Below are positions 33,756 through 41,563 of a DNA stretch of 51,317 bases, in pieces (the stretch's first letter is position 1; every line of letters starts with the position of its first letter). Origin of the DNA: an uncultured Desulfobacteraceae bacterium (GTDB lineage Bacteria; Desulfobacterota; Desulfobacteria; Desulfobacterales; Desulfobacteraceae); NCBI GenBank assembly GCA_913041495.1, contig CAJWHT010000016.1:1-51317 (forward strand), read 5' to 3'. The position numbers and the translations under genes are program-made. The notes beneath the pieces are model-generated. The model worked only from the letters and a program-made list of their open reading frames with translations. It ran no database searches and was not told the origin of the DNA.

Positions 33756-35432
33756 TTACTCCAGAAGCCAGGATTCGTGGTTATAAAGGGAGAGCAGCAC
33801 CGGAAAAAGAATGGTGTTGATTTCCTTGCGCCGGGTGACCAGCATGTCTTTTCCGAAAATCAACTGCCGCTTAAATCCGTCTGAAGTTAAAAATCTTGTG
33901 GGCACATCAATCGTAAGGTCTCTGATTCTGCTGCCCGGAAGATGCCGGCCCCTGTGTACCGCCAGGTACCATCCCCAATCACCGAAAGAGGGGACGTTTT
34001 CATGGTAAGGGGTAACAGAGAACCCTGCAGAGGAAAGCGTCCGGCCGATACATAGAAAGCTTTCCCTGGCCAGGTAGGGTGAGGTGGCCTGAATCGCCAT
34101 GATACCGGCGGCAGACAGGCGGTCCCTTGCCTTGAGATAGAATTCCCTTGAGTAAAGCTTGGTCAGCTCCGGCGTGGACGGATCCGGCATGTCCACGATA
34201 ATCACGTCCCACACCCCTTTAGCCTCCGCCAGAAAACGGTCGGCATCCACATTCATGACGCTCACCTCTGCCAGGTGGACGGACTTTGTGTTTTTTTCCG
34301 GCCGCAACGCTTTATCGGTCTGATAAATCTGGCGGTCCGGCCCGGGGCTTACGGCACCCCCTGCCAGGTGTACGACCCTGGCATCGGCAAAGGCATTTCC
34401 ATTTATCCGTGCCAGCAGGGGGTGTGTTGCGGCAAGCTGTGTCATGGCCGGGTCCAGGTCCACCAGCATCACCTCTTTTACATCCTTGAACTTCAGGACC
34501 TCCCGAAGCGCCGCGCCGTCACCGCCCCCCAGAATCAATACCCGTTGCCGGGAGGGCGACAGGGTCATGGCCGGAATGACCAGGGATTCGTGGTACCGGG
34601 CTTCGTCGGTGCTGCATAGCTGGAGATTACCGTTGAGAAAAAGCCGGGTTTCATCCAGCGGGGGATAATGGGTGATGACGATATGCTGGTACTGGCTGGT
34701 CTTACTGTAAACAATCGGGTCGTCGTAAAGGGGCTGTTCATTTTGAATCTGCCAGTCCCGGTTGTTCATGTATCCGTAGATGACAGCGCCGCAGGTGAGC
34801 AGCATGACCAGGGCAAGCCAGGGACTTTTGGGGATCAGCCGTTTCCGGGAGAAGTAGACAAAGGTCACCAGGGCCAGGGAAAAGTTCATCCCGGCGGTCA
34901 GGAAGGCGGCTTCGGTGATGGGAAAGAACCGCAGCAGCAAAAATACGTATATCAGGGCACCGGCCAGGCTGCCGATATAGTCGGCGGAAAGAATATTGCC
35001 CAGGTTGGTGGACAATTCCCTGGAAAAATCGTTGTTGATCCGGATGATCACCGGGATCTCCAGACCGATGAGGATGCCGATGAGAGAGACAAACAGGTAA
35101 AGCACCAGACTGTAGTGGGACGTATATCCGTAGGACAGGTAGGTGAGGGTGGGGGAATATCCTCCGGCCAGGGCCAGGGCGATCTCAATAAGCACAAAGG
35201 TGGCGATGAGTTTGCCCTTTGGGATTCTTGCCTGAATCAGGCTGCCGAATCCCATCCAGAACATCATCAGGCCGATGACCATGGCCCACTGCTCAAAGGC
35301 GTTGCCAAGGATCATCGAGGCAAGGCTGGCCTGGATATACTCCAGAATAATGCCGCAGGCCCCGGAGGCGAACATACAGGCGCACAACAGGGCCGAGGCA
35401 AAGTTGAAGGCCGGGCGCTGGGTATCGCTCAT
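33756..35432 (-). CDS. Membrane-embedded spermidine-synthase-like aminopropyltransferase
   Basis: 558 aa in two parts. Residues about 1-215 have roughly seven transmembrane helices. The C-terminal half is a SpeE-type domain with the SAM/dcSAM-binding motif ILGGGDGAALREVLKF, VDLDPAM and the DVIIVDMPDPSTPELTKLYS segment carrying the catalytic-type aspartates. This family may transfer an aminopropyl group to a membrane-linked acceptor. No speD (AdoMet decarboxylase) gene lies in the window. The gene is last of the run XpaC-like, telA, DUF4178-like, lipoprotein, DUF350. Related combinations of DUF350, DUF4178 and SpeE-like proteins are reported around envelope-stress genes. No clear Shine-Dalgarno precedes the start, so it may be translationally coupled to the DUF350 gene 15 nt upstream. 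Confidence 0.88.
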   Translation of the reverse strand: MSDTQRPAFNFASALLCACMFASGACGIILEYIQASLASMILGNAFEQWAMVIGLMMFWMGFGSLIQARIPKGKLIATFVLIEIALALAGGYSPTLTYLSYGYTSHYSLVLYLFVSLIGILIGLEIPVIIRINNDFSRELSTNLGNILSADYIGSLAGALIYVFLLLRFFPITEAAFLTAGMNFSLALVTFVYFSRKRLIPKSPWLALVMLLTCGAVIYGYMNNRDWQIQNEQPLYDDPIVYSKTSQYQHIVITHYPPLDETRLFLNGNLQLCSTDEARYHESLVIPAMTLSPSRQRVLILGGGDGAALREVLKFKDVKEVMLVDLDPAMTQLAATHPLLARINGNAFADARVVHLAGGAVSPGPDRQIYQTDKALRPEKNTKSVHLAEVSVMNVDADRFLAEAKGVWDVIIVDMPDPSTPELTKLYSREFYLKARDRLSAAGIMAIQATSPYLARESFLCIGRTLSSAGFSVTPYHENVPSFGDWGWYLAVHRGRHLPGSRIRDLTIDVPTRFLTSDGFKRQLIFGKDMLVTRRKEINTILFPVLLSLYNHESWLLE

Positions 35433-35447
35433 GGGATGGCGCTGTCA

Positions 35448-36338
35448 CTACATGGCATAGGCAATGATAATGGCCGCTGCGGCAATGGCGCTTTCAACCA
35501 CCACCAGGGCAGCCACGTTCCGGTCTTGTTTTATTTCCGTGGCCAGGTTGGTGGTGGGCAGCAGCAGCCGGTCCGTAAGACTCCTAAATACCAGAAGTAG
35601 TACAATTCCGTATACTGTATAAATCGCAAACCCTGCAAGATCCGTCATCCATCCGGTAAAGGGGCCGGAGAGACTGGACATGAGGATGATGGAAAGGGCG
35701 ATAAGAATACCGCCCAGGCTGATGCCTGCCGCCAGGTTGTTGTTTTTGATCTCTTCCCTGACGTTATAAGGGGTGATCAGTTCGTAGATAAAACCGAAGG
35801 CGAGCAGTACCAGCTGGCCCAGAACAAAAAAGAGTACGGCGGACATAAGTGACTGGGAAAAGGTGCCGCCCCCGCCGGAAAGACTGCCGTTGAGAATGAA
35901 CCCGGTAGCGATGTACATGCTGGCTTCCACCATGCCCAGCGCCGTGTTGCCGGTGACGGTTCTGCCGTCGGGAAGGGTGAATTCCTTGATGCATTCCGCA
36001 TCGTTGTCCATATGGCCCATCATGATGAAATCGTTGATGAATCGTGAGGAAAAAAGAAAGCCTGTAATCATCAGGCCGTCCACGGCCAGTTGGATCAGGT
36101 CGATCCAGAAGCCTTTGGATCCGCCGGACAAGGCTCCTGCCATGGCAATGGCAATGCCCAGGTAAAGGCCGGCACGTCGCAGTCCCACGGCCACGTTGCC
36201 GTCGTCGATATGGCGGTCGTCGTCAAACTCCCGGGTGCGCCAGTCGTCAAGACGTTTGGCAAGATAGATGAAGAAAATGCCCACCAAGGCAAAACTAAGG
36301 CCCTGGCTTAAGGATGAAAGAATCGCAGTAATCGTCAT
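35448..36338 (-). CDS. Double DUF350 membrane protein (YjfL-like)
   Basis: 296 aa with about eight hydrophobic helices arranged as two related halves, each opening with a helix and then an RR/LG pattern (VGLRRAGLYLGIAIAMAG; LAAGISLGGILIALSIIL). This is the DUF350 (YjfL) repeat, here in tandem. The function is unknown; family members occur with polyamine-type enzymes and PspA or TelA proteins. AAGGAG precedes the ATG by 8 nt. The helices alternate with short loops and no large domain, so it probably forms a membrane scaffold or small channel for its neighbours (inference). Confidence 0.85.
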   Translation of the reverse strand: MTITAILSSLSQGLSFALVGIFFIYLAKRLDDWRTREFDDDRHIDDGNVAVGLRRAGLYLGIAIAMAGALSGGSKGFWIDLIQLAVDGLMITGFLFSSRFINDFIMMGHMDNDAECIKEFTLPDGRTVTGNTALGMVEASMYIATGFILNGSLSGGGGTFSQSLMSAVLFFVLGQLVLLAFGFIYELITPYNVREEIKNNNLAAGISLGGILIALSIILMSSLSGPFTGWMTDLAGFAIYTVYGIVLLLVFRSLTDRLLLPTTNLATEIKQDRNVAALVVVESAIAAAAIIIAYAM

Positions 36339-36349
36339 GATGGGTCTCC

Positions 36350-37981
36350 TTATTTGCCTTTCCCCTTGGGACCGCCGCCGCGAAGTGACGCGCTGCCGCC
36401 CCTGACCGAGGCTGGGCCGGATTTGAATCCGCCGGTTTTTGCAAAGGTGGTGTTCTGGTAGCGGGGGGTGCGTTTAATCGTAGTGCCCCGGGTACCGAAG
36501 GTATAGCTGCCGTTTTTGGTTTTTCCGTAATAGGGTTTCTTGTGCCGGTAATTGGTGCGCCACCGGTTCCAGGACCCGTAGTGATAATAATAGGGAGGGA
36601 AAAAGAAGAGGTTGGAAAAGAAGGCGTACCGTCCGTACCAGGACCAGAAATCGTTGCCGTTCTCATCGGTTTTCCATTCCCCGTAGGCCGGATTGCCCAC
36701 ATAGGCCATGCCGGGGGGCGCTGCCTGGGGATCGGGCTCAAGTTCACCGTAAGGCTTGGATAGTATGGCCATACCCAGATTGTCCAGGTTTTGCTCGTAA
36801 AAGGAGGGGTTGACCTTTACCCAGTCGGTCTCCTTCGTCTCTCCGTTGGTTTCCATCAGATACTTGTGAAAGTAATCTTCCCTGAAGTTTTCAATCCAGA
36901 ACGTGGCGGCGTTGTGCCGCCGGTCAGGCCAGTTGGCTGTGGGCTTTATTTCCAGTGCCTCCCAGGTATTGCCGATGTGGTTTTTAAACCGAACCCTTCC
37001 GAAACTGGGGGCAATATCGGCAATGCTTTCCTGGTTGGATGCCGCAAGTGCCTGGTAGGTGGCAGGACTGATCTTCCGGGTAAAGGCGGCAAATCCCGGA
37101 TTGTAGTAATCTGAGCTCTCATCCCAGGACTCCCGTTTGATGGTGATGTAGTAATCCACCTTCATGTCCTGAAGCACCTTGGTGTAGCTCTGATAGAGTT
37201 TGGAAAGATCATCTTCCAGACGGGGGGCTTCCTGAGCCAGCTTGGTTCTGGCAGCGGCAATGGCATCCGAACCGTCTATAAGGGCTGCGAAATCGGTATT
37301 TCCGCTGCGTTTGTATTCTTTGTAGGCAGCAATCGCCTTCTTGCGTCCGGCATCGGTTTCCTCTCCCAATTGGGTCAGGGGGGATATCCGGGCATTGATG
37401 GCTGCAGCGGCGTCCGGAAACTTTTCAAGTGCTTTGGCAACAGGGCCGCTTTCAAGGGTTTGGACGGTGGATAAAATGGTATCTGCATCTGAGACCGCCT
37501 GATCATAGAGGGCCTTAGGTGCCTTCATGGCGGCCCTGAGCCTGTCCATGCGTTTGAAGGGGACCTGTGCTTGCTCTTTGGCAGAGAGAATCACTTTGTT
37601 TATCCGGTTGATCTGGATTTTCACCTGGACCGCCCCATCCGGGTTGTCTGCCTTGAGCAATGGGGCAAGATCCGCATCGTAAAGCCTGCGGGCTCTGGTG
37701 AGTGTGGCCTCGGCCCGGTCAAACGCGCCGGTCCAGTTCTCCTTGCCGCTGTACGGCGATAGGGGCGTAAACGCAGCGGAACCCTCAAGTTTTTCGAACT
37801 TTTGGCGCTGATCATGGATAAACGTTTCTGCCAGGCTCAGTGATTTTTGGATTCCTTTGGCCTCATCTACAATATCATCGGGCAGTCCGCCCCCGCAGCC
37901 GGAAAGGCTGAAAACCAAAAGCCCTAGAAAAAGCAGCCCCGGTATCAGGGCGGCCGGAACGGATAAGTGTTTTTTACGCAT
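36350..37981 (-). CDS. Unrecognised coiled-coil lipoprotein with aromatic and Gly/Arg-rich tail
   Basis: 543 aa. Signal peptide with lipobox LSGC. Residues about 30-270 are helical and charged (probable coiled coil), the middle about 275-395 looks globular, and residues about 430-480 are strikingly aromatic (WSWYGRYAFFSNLFFFPPYYY). The last roughly 50 residues are rich in Gly, Arg, Ser and Lys. I do not recognise a domain. ATG at 37981 is preferred: AGAGG precedes it and it overlaps the upstream gene by 8 nt, whereas the longer frame starts at 38008. It is held in an operon with the DUF350, DUF4178-like and TelA genes, so an envelope role in the same system is likely. Confidence 0.75.
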   Translation of the reverse strand: MRKKHLSVPAALIPGLLFLGLLVFSLSGCGGGLPDDIVDEAKGIQKSLSLAETFIHDQRQKFEKLEGSAAFTPLSPYSGKENWTGAFDRAEATLTRARRLYDADLAPLLKADNPDGAVQVKIQINRINKVILSAKEQAQVPFKRMDRLRAAMKAPKALYDQAVSDADTILSTVQTLESGPVAKALEKFPDAAAAINARISPLTQLGEETDAGRKKAIAAYKEYKRSGNTDFAALIDGSDAIAAARTKLAQEAPRLEDDLSKLYQSYTKVLQDMKVDYYITIKRESWDESSDYYNPGFAAFTRKISPATYQALAASNQESIADIAPSFGRVRFKNHIGNTWEALEIKPTANWPDRRHNAATFWIENFREDYFHKYLMETNGETKETDWVKVNPSFYEQNLDNLGMAILSKPYGELEPDPQAAPPGMAYVGNPAYGEWKTDENGNDFWSWYGRYAFFSNLFFFPPYYYHYGSWNRWRTNYRHKKPYYGKTKNGSYTFGTRGTTIKRTPRYQNTTFAKTGGFKSGPASVRGGSASLRGGGPKGKGK

Positions 37982-38693
37982 CGGGTTGCGCCTCTTTGGG
38001 TGTGTCATTCGTTTCGGCGTCCTGATTATTATCCGGATCAGTTCCGGATTCGTTTTCCGGGTCAGGCAGCCCCCGGCTCAGGATAGTGATTTCGCCGGGA
38101 ATCACCTTTTTGGCGATATAGATCCTGTACTCGTCTTTTCCATCCCCGGTCCACTCTTCAATGGTGATGGTCAAGGTGCCGGGTTCGTTGATAAACTCGT
38201 ACAGATAAACCTGTTCCTGTTTGCCTTCCCGGGTGTAGACGGCAGCCCAGTCATCATCGTAGTGGAAGGCTTCACCGGCGTATATAATGGTATCCTCGTC
38301 TTCAACGATTTGCTCAAGATCATCTTCGTCAATGGGCTGGCCTTCATCATCGGTCAACCGCTTGAAATTGGTCTGGTCCAGGGTAATGAACACTTCCAGT
38401 TCGTCATCGTATTCCCACTCAATATGACCGGTGTGGCCGGTCTCCATGCACAGGCAGGTCAGCTCGGTCACCGTGTAGTCCAGGGGTTTGGAAAAGTCCT
38501 CGGACATTTCCTGGTACTGATTTTTTTCCTTGACGTAGTAGGTATCTTCAAACAGGGAGAAAAAGCATCCCTTGTCCGCATCCATGATGGTCAGGTCGGT
38601 CTGTTCGGTTTCAGATACCAGGCGTTCCTTGTCCAGGGTCCGGATCAGGAAGAAACGCTGGTCAAAGGATTTTTTGTCAGCCGGGTTGATCAT
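37974..38693 (-). CDS. DUF4178-like acidic protein
   Basis: 239 aa, with no signal peptide and very acidic (clusters such as DEDDLEQIVEDEDT and a D/E/N-rich C-terminus). The beta-rich core (CFFSLFEDTYYVKEKNQYQE; WAAVYTREGKQEQVYLYEF) resembles DUF4178 proteins, which accompany DUF350 and SpeE-like genes. The assignment rests on pattern and neighbours. GAGG stands 5 nt before the ATG. The 3' end overlaps the lipoprotein start by 8 nt, so the two are translationally coupled. It is probably cytosolic, perhaps attached to the membrane complex. Confidence 0.6.
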   Translation of the reverse strand: MINPADKKSFDQRFFLIRTLDKERLVSETEQTDLTIMDADKGCFFSLFEDTYYVKEKNQYQEMSEDFSKPLDYTVTELTCLCMETGHTGHIEWEYDDELEVFITLDQTNFKRLTDDEGQPIDEDDLEQIVEDEDTIIYAGEAFHYDDDWAAVYTREGKQEQVYLYEFINEPGTLTITIEEWTGDGKDEYRIYIAKKVIPGEITILSRGLPDPENESGTDPDNNQDAETNDTPKEAQPDA

Positions 38694-38731
38694 GTGTCCT
38701 CTCTTTTAAGGCGTTTAAGGGCTGCCCGCTG

Positions 38732-39964
38732 TTATACATCCTCGCGCCGGGATGTCAGGGCATCGGTTCTGGCCCTGAAACGTTCGTTCATCTCTCCTAA
38801 GGCGGAAGAACTCTGGGAGGCAATGTTGATGGTTTCCTTTGAGATCATGGCATAGGTGTCAAAGGCCTGCTCATAGGTCTGGCACGCCTCCTCTAAGGCC
38901 TGGATGTTGACGGTCATGCTCTGGCTCATCTTTGCCCCTTTTACCGCCGCATCTCCGATCACCTTGGCGGTGTCGGTCATGGTTTCGGCAGCCGCTTTCT
39001 GGACCATGTCCAGGTGCTGCAGGGTTTCCATCTGCTGTTCCGCCGCCACCCGGACCGCCAGGGCATTTTTCACCGCTGTGGAAAGGATCATGTCGGTACG
39101 CTGGACCAGTCGCTGCACCAGGTGGGCGTTTCTGACCATCATCTCTCCGCCGAACCGGGTCTGGAGATTGGAGTTGTCAATGGTCTGCAGATCCACAACG
39201 GCCATGGCCAAATCTGAGGTCAGGGTGGTCAGGGCCTCCTTGGTTCTGGGATCTTCAACTGTTTCAATGTGCGCCATAAGCTTTTCCCAGATGATCTGGC
39301 CCAGGTAAATCTGTTCCTGGAGCTTGGGCTGTATCTCTTTGAGGGCATCGCAGATCTGGGAGAGTTCCGCCGCATCAAAGGCCACCTGGTCTGCGTCGTT
39401 GCGCAGGTGGTCCCGGATGCCGTCGATGGTGGAGTTCACGGTTTCCCTTCGTTCTGCTATGATTTTAAGGACCTCATCCCCTTTGGGCAGCCGGTTTACG
39501 GTACGGGTGAACAGTCCCATCATCTTTTTTGGCAGCGGCATTTCAGTCCGTGACACCACGGTGGGGTTTACCTTATCCAGCTCGACTTTAATGGCCAGGA
39601 TGTTTTTTCCCACCGGAGAGGTATTGTCATTGGCCACATTCTGGAGCACCGAGCCCATTTTCCGGTCGTAGAGCGACACCTGTGTCTGGGTTTCGGCCAT
39701 AATCTCCCGGCCCAGGGAGAACACAAAATTTCCCAGCTGCCAGTCAGACGGATCTGCTTTGATTTTTTCTAAAAAGTCATCGGCCTGGGCTTCAAGGGCC
39801 TGGATGTCCTCCACGGTAAGATGCTTGGGCTGGACCGGAATCAGTTCGGCAGGTTTTTGGACCGGGGTGAGCGCACCTTGGCCCCCCACCTGCTCAACCT
39901 CGGCGAGCACTGGTGCCTTGGCTTGCTGGGCAACCTTTTCAAGTTCCTGGGACAGGGTGGTCAT
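38732..39964 (-). CDS. telA: TelA-family toxic-anion-resistance protein
   Basis: 410-aa helical cytosolic protein. The TelA (KlaA) family pattern runs through the length: FVFSLGREIMAETQTQVSLYDRKM, the LDKVNPTVV segment, NRLPKGDEVLKIIAERR, LVQRTDMILSTAVKNALAVRVA and ISKETINIASQSSSALGEMNE. TelA genes were found with tellurite resistance and are now linked to broader membrane or envelope stress functions. AAAGGAG precedes the ATG. The upstream XpaC-like gene ends 11 nt before it, the usual telA partner. The actual stress relieved here cannot be told from sequence. Confidence 0.92.
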   Translation of the reverse strand: MTTLSQELEKVAQQAKAPVLAEVEQVGGQGALTPVQKPAELIPVQPKHLTVEDIQALEAQADDFLEKIKADPSDWQLGNFVFSLGREIMAETQTQVSLYDRKMGSVLQNVANDNTSPVGKNILAIKVELDKVNPTVVSRTEMPLPKKMMGLFTRTVNRLPKGDEVLKIIAERRETVNSTIDGIRDHLRNDADQVAFDAAELSQICDALKEIQPKLQEQIYLGQIIWEKLMAHIETVEDPRTKEALTTLTSDLAMAVVDLQTIDNSNLQTRFGGEMMVRNAHLVQRLVQRTDMILSTAVKNALAVRVAAEQQMETLQHLDMVQKAAAETMTDTAKVIGDAAVKGAKMSQSMTVNIQALEEACQTYEQAFDTYAMISKETINIASQSSSALGEMNERFRARTDALTSRREDV

Positions 39965-39975
39965 GGGGTTCTCCT

Positions 39976-40497
39976 TTATGAAAATTTATTTGAAAGAAAC
40001 AGGGCCATGGTTTTGAACTCCTGGGTTTCGTTTTTTTCAACGATGATCCGCGACCGCTGGCATACGTCACGGAGGCCGTCAATGAGGTCTGTGAATACGT
40101 CGAGCTGTTGTTCTCGGCTTTCCAATGACAGGTCCAGGTATTCCTTCACTGTTTTGTAGAGATGGGTGTTGCCGATTTTTTTGATCTCGTAGGTGAGGGT
40201 CTCTCCGGGATACCGCTCCAGCATGGCCGGTGTGACGGCCTTGAGGTCGTCAATGATTTTTTCCACCTGGAGTGTGATTGCCGGTGACAGGTGACGGTCA
40301 CGGCGGATCATGAGGTTGAGCTTGAGCAGGGTGTCCAGGATTTTTGTGTAAACCAGCTTCGGGTCTTCTTTGGGCTTGGCCGGCGTTTGAATCGGTGATG
40401 TTTTGGTTCTGAATCCCTTTTGCCTGAGGTGATTCATCAACAGGCCGAATCCGATCACAGAAGCCAGAAACAGCGTGGCTATAAGTATTGTGGTCAT
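39976..40497 (-). CDS. XpaC-like membrane-anchored protein
   Basis: 173 aa. One N-terminal transmembrane helix (ILIATLFLASVIGFGLLM) is followed by a proline-rich linker and a helical cytosolic domain of about 130 residues (KILDTLLKLNLMIRR, KIIDDLKAVTPAMLERYPGETLTYEIKKIG, LETREQQL-type end). Position directly before telA and the helical plan fit the XpaC family, which commonly pairs with TelA; the identity is inferred. ATG at 40497 is chosen, as AAGGAAA stands about 10 nt upstream; the frame is open to 40548. It is first in the six-gene minus-strand run. Confidence 0.6.
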   Translation of the reverse strand: MTTILIATLFLASVIGFGLLMNHLRQKGFRTKTSPIQTPAKPKEDPKLVYTKILDTLLKLNLMIRRDRHLSPAITLQVEKIIDDLKAVTPAMLERYPGETLTYEIKKIGNTHLYKTVKEYLDLSLESREQQLDVFTDLIDGLRDVCQRSRIIVEKNETQEFKTMALFLSNKFS

Positions 40498-40585
40498 GGG
40501 GGCGTTTCCTTTTGGATTTGAAACCCGCATTATTACAGGTAATCTCAAAAATTAATGCAGGTATGTTTTGTTTACAAGGCCCGGT

Positions 40586-40606
40586 TCTGTTAAAATCTGT
40601 AACAGA
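40586..40606. promoter_or_regulatory. Palindromic operator candidate between the TelA operon and the SlyB-like gene
   Basis: TCTGTTA-N7-TAACAGA (40586-40606), whose right part contains the perfect palindrome TCTGTAACAGA (40596-40606) also seen at 1655-1665. On the minus strand, TTTGCA and TATATC are 17 bp apart just upstream of it, a weak promoter for the XpaC-TelA operon that would place the palindrome at the start site. Either divergent unit could be controlled. Confidence 0.4.
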
Positions 40607-40805
40607 TATACTATAAATTGTCCGAAATGCAAATATACGGCTGTACCGGCCCGGTCCATCTTGACTTTAATTTCCAAATGTATACTTAATTAGGCCTAAC
40701 AGGAGCATACCGGTTCAGGTCGGTGCGTCAACACATGGGCATGATGGATATCATGCCTGCGGACGATTAGGATAAGCGGATAAGAAAACGATTAGGAGAT
40801 AAAAA

Positions 40806-41279
40806 ATGACTATGCGTAAGGTGAGTTTCAGGGCAATATTGACAATACTCGTTGTCGCATGGATAGCGGCCGGCTGTGCTCCCAGCAGATCCGGCAATGT
40901 CTACACCAGTGACCAGGCCATGCGGCCCCATACCATTGAAAACGGTACGGTGGAATCGGTGAAAGCCGTGATCATCGAGGGCGGGGACCAGCCTGTTGCC
41001 GGTACGGTCATCGGCGGTGTCGCCGGCGGTGTCCTGGGCTCCACCATCGGGGACGGGGGCGGCAGGAAGGTCGCCACCGTTTTAGGCTCCCTGGCCGGTG
41101 CGGCAGCCGGTGCGGCAGCGGAAAAGGGGATGGGCCGCAGAGACGCGCTTGAAATCATCGTGAATCAGGACAATGGCCGCACCCTTGTTATTGTTCAGGA
41201 AGCAGATGTTGAAATTTTGCCCGGTGACAGGGTCCGGGTGGTGACCTCTCCGGACGGTACTGTCCGTGTTTCCAAGTAA
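40806..41279 (+). CDS. SlyB-like glycine-zipper outer-membrane lipoprotein
   Basis: 157 aa. Lipobox IAAGC follows a typical signal sequence. The mature protein has the glycine-zipper 2TM segment (VIGGVAGGVLGSTIG ... VLGSLAGAAAGAAAEKGMG) and a C-terminal domain ending in VEILPGDRVRVVTSP, as in SlyB/PcpA proteins. Members insert in the outer membrane and are often envelope-stress induced. GATTAGGAG precedes the ATG. It is divergent from the TelA operon and shares its regulatory region, which fits a joint envelope response. Confidence 0.9.
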   Translation: MTMRKVSFRAILTILVVAWIAAGCAPSRSGNVYTSDQAMRPHTIENGTVESVKAVIIEGGDQPVAGTVIGGVAGGVLGSTIGDGGGRKVATVLGSLAGAAAGAAAEKGMGRRDALEIIVNQDNGRTLVIVQEADVEILPGDRVRVVTSPDGTVRVSK

Positions 41280-41395
41280 ATCTGGTGAATTGCCGACGGC
41301 GTTATTTCTTTAAAGAGTATATTCCGCAATTGCGGACCGGGTAAAATTAGTGTAAAACAGACGACCGCTTTGGCGAATGCCTTGGACGGTTTTGG

Positions 41396-41420
41396 GAAGG
41401 GTGCCCTTGCGGCACCCTTC
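41396..41420 (+). other. Perfect stem-loop at the edge of repeat copy B
   Basis: GAAGGGTGCC (41396-41405), loop CTTGC, GGCACCCTTC (41411-41420): a perfect 10-bp stem. The right arm runs into repeat copy B, and TCTTTTA follows, so it may terminate the upstream lipoprotein transcript. Confidence 0.6.
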
Positions 41421-41516
41421 AGGTCTTTTATATGAGAGAACCAGGCAACTCGTTGAATTCTTTCATGGTTTGTTGTGGGCCCGGCGCATGACGTTCATGG
41501 GCGGCCCATGGCCGTT
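41414..41516 (+). repeat. 103-bp dispersed intergenic repeat, copy B
   Basis: Gapless match to the reverse complement of 14570-14672 at 83 of 103 positions. It ends 47 nt before the typA ATG and has the same orientation as typA, unlike copy A. Conserved parts include TTTTATATGA, TTTCATNGTTTGTTGTGG and GGGCGGCCCATGGCCGTT, which contains a CGGCC-CAT-GGCCG mini-hairpin. The frame reading LYERTRQ...RMTFMGGPWPL is open in both copies, but there is no conserved start codon. Confidence 0.75.
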
Positions 41517-41563
41517 ATTCAGGGAGAGGTTTCCGGCCCGGAGCCGGGCAGACACAGGAGTTT

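Noticed and set aside
34668-35600. 310-aa plus-strand frame opposite the SpeE-like gene
   Set aside because: Glycine- and histidine-rich antisense translation of a transmembrane region; no domain.
40664-40693. Promoter TTGACT/TATACT upstream of the SlyB-like gene
   Set aside because: The spacer is only 14 bp, too short for a sigma70 promoter.
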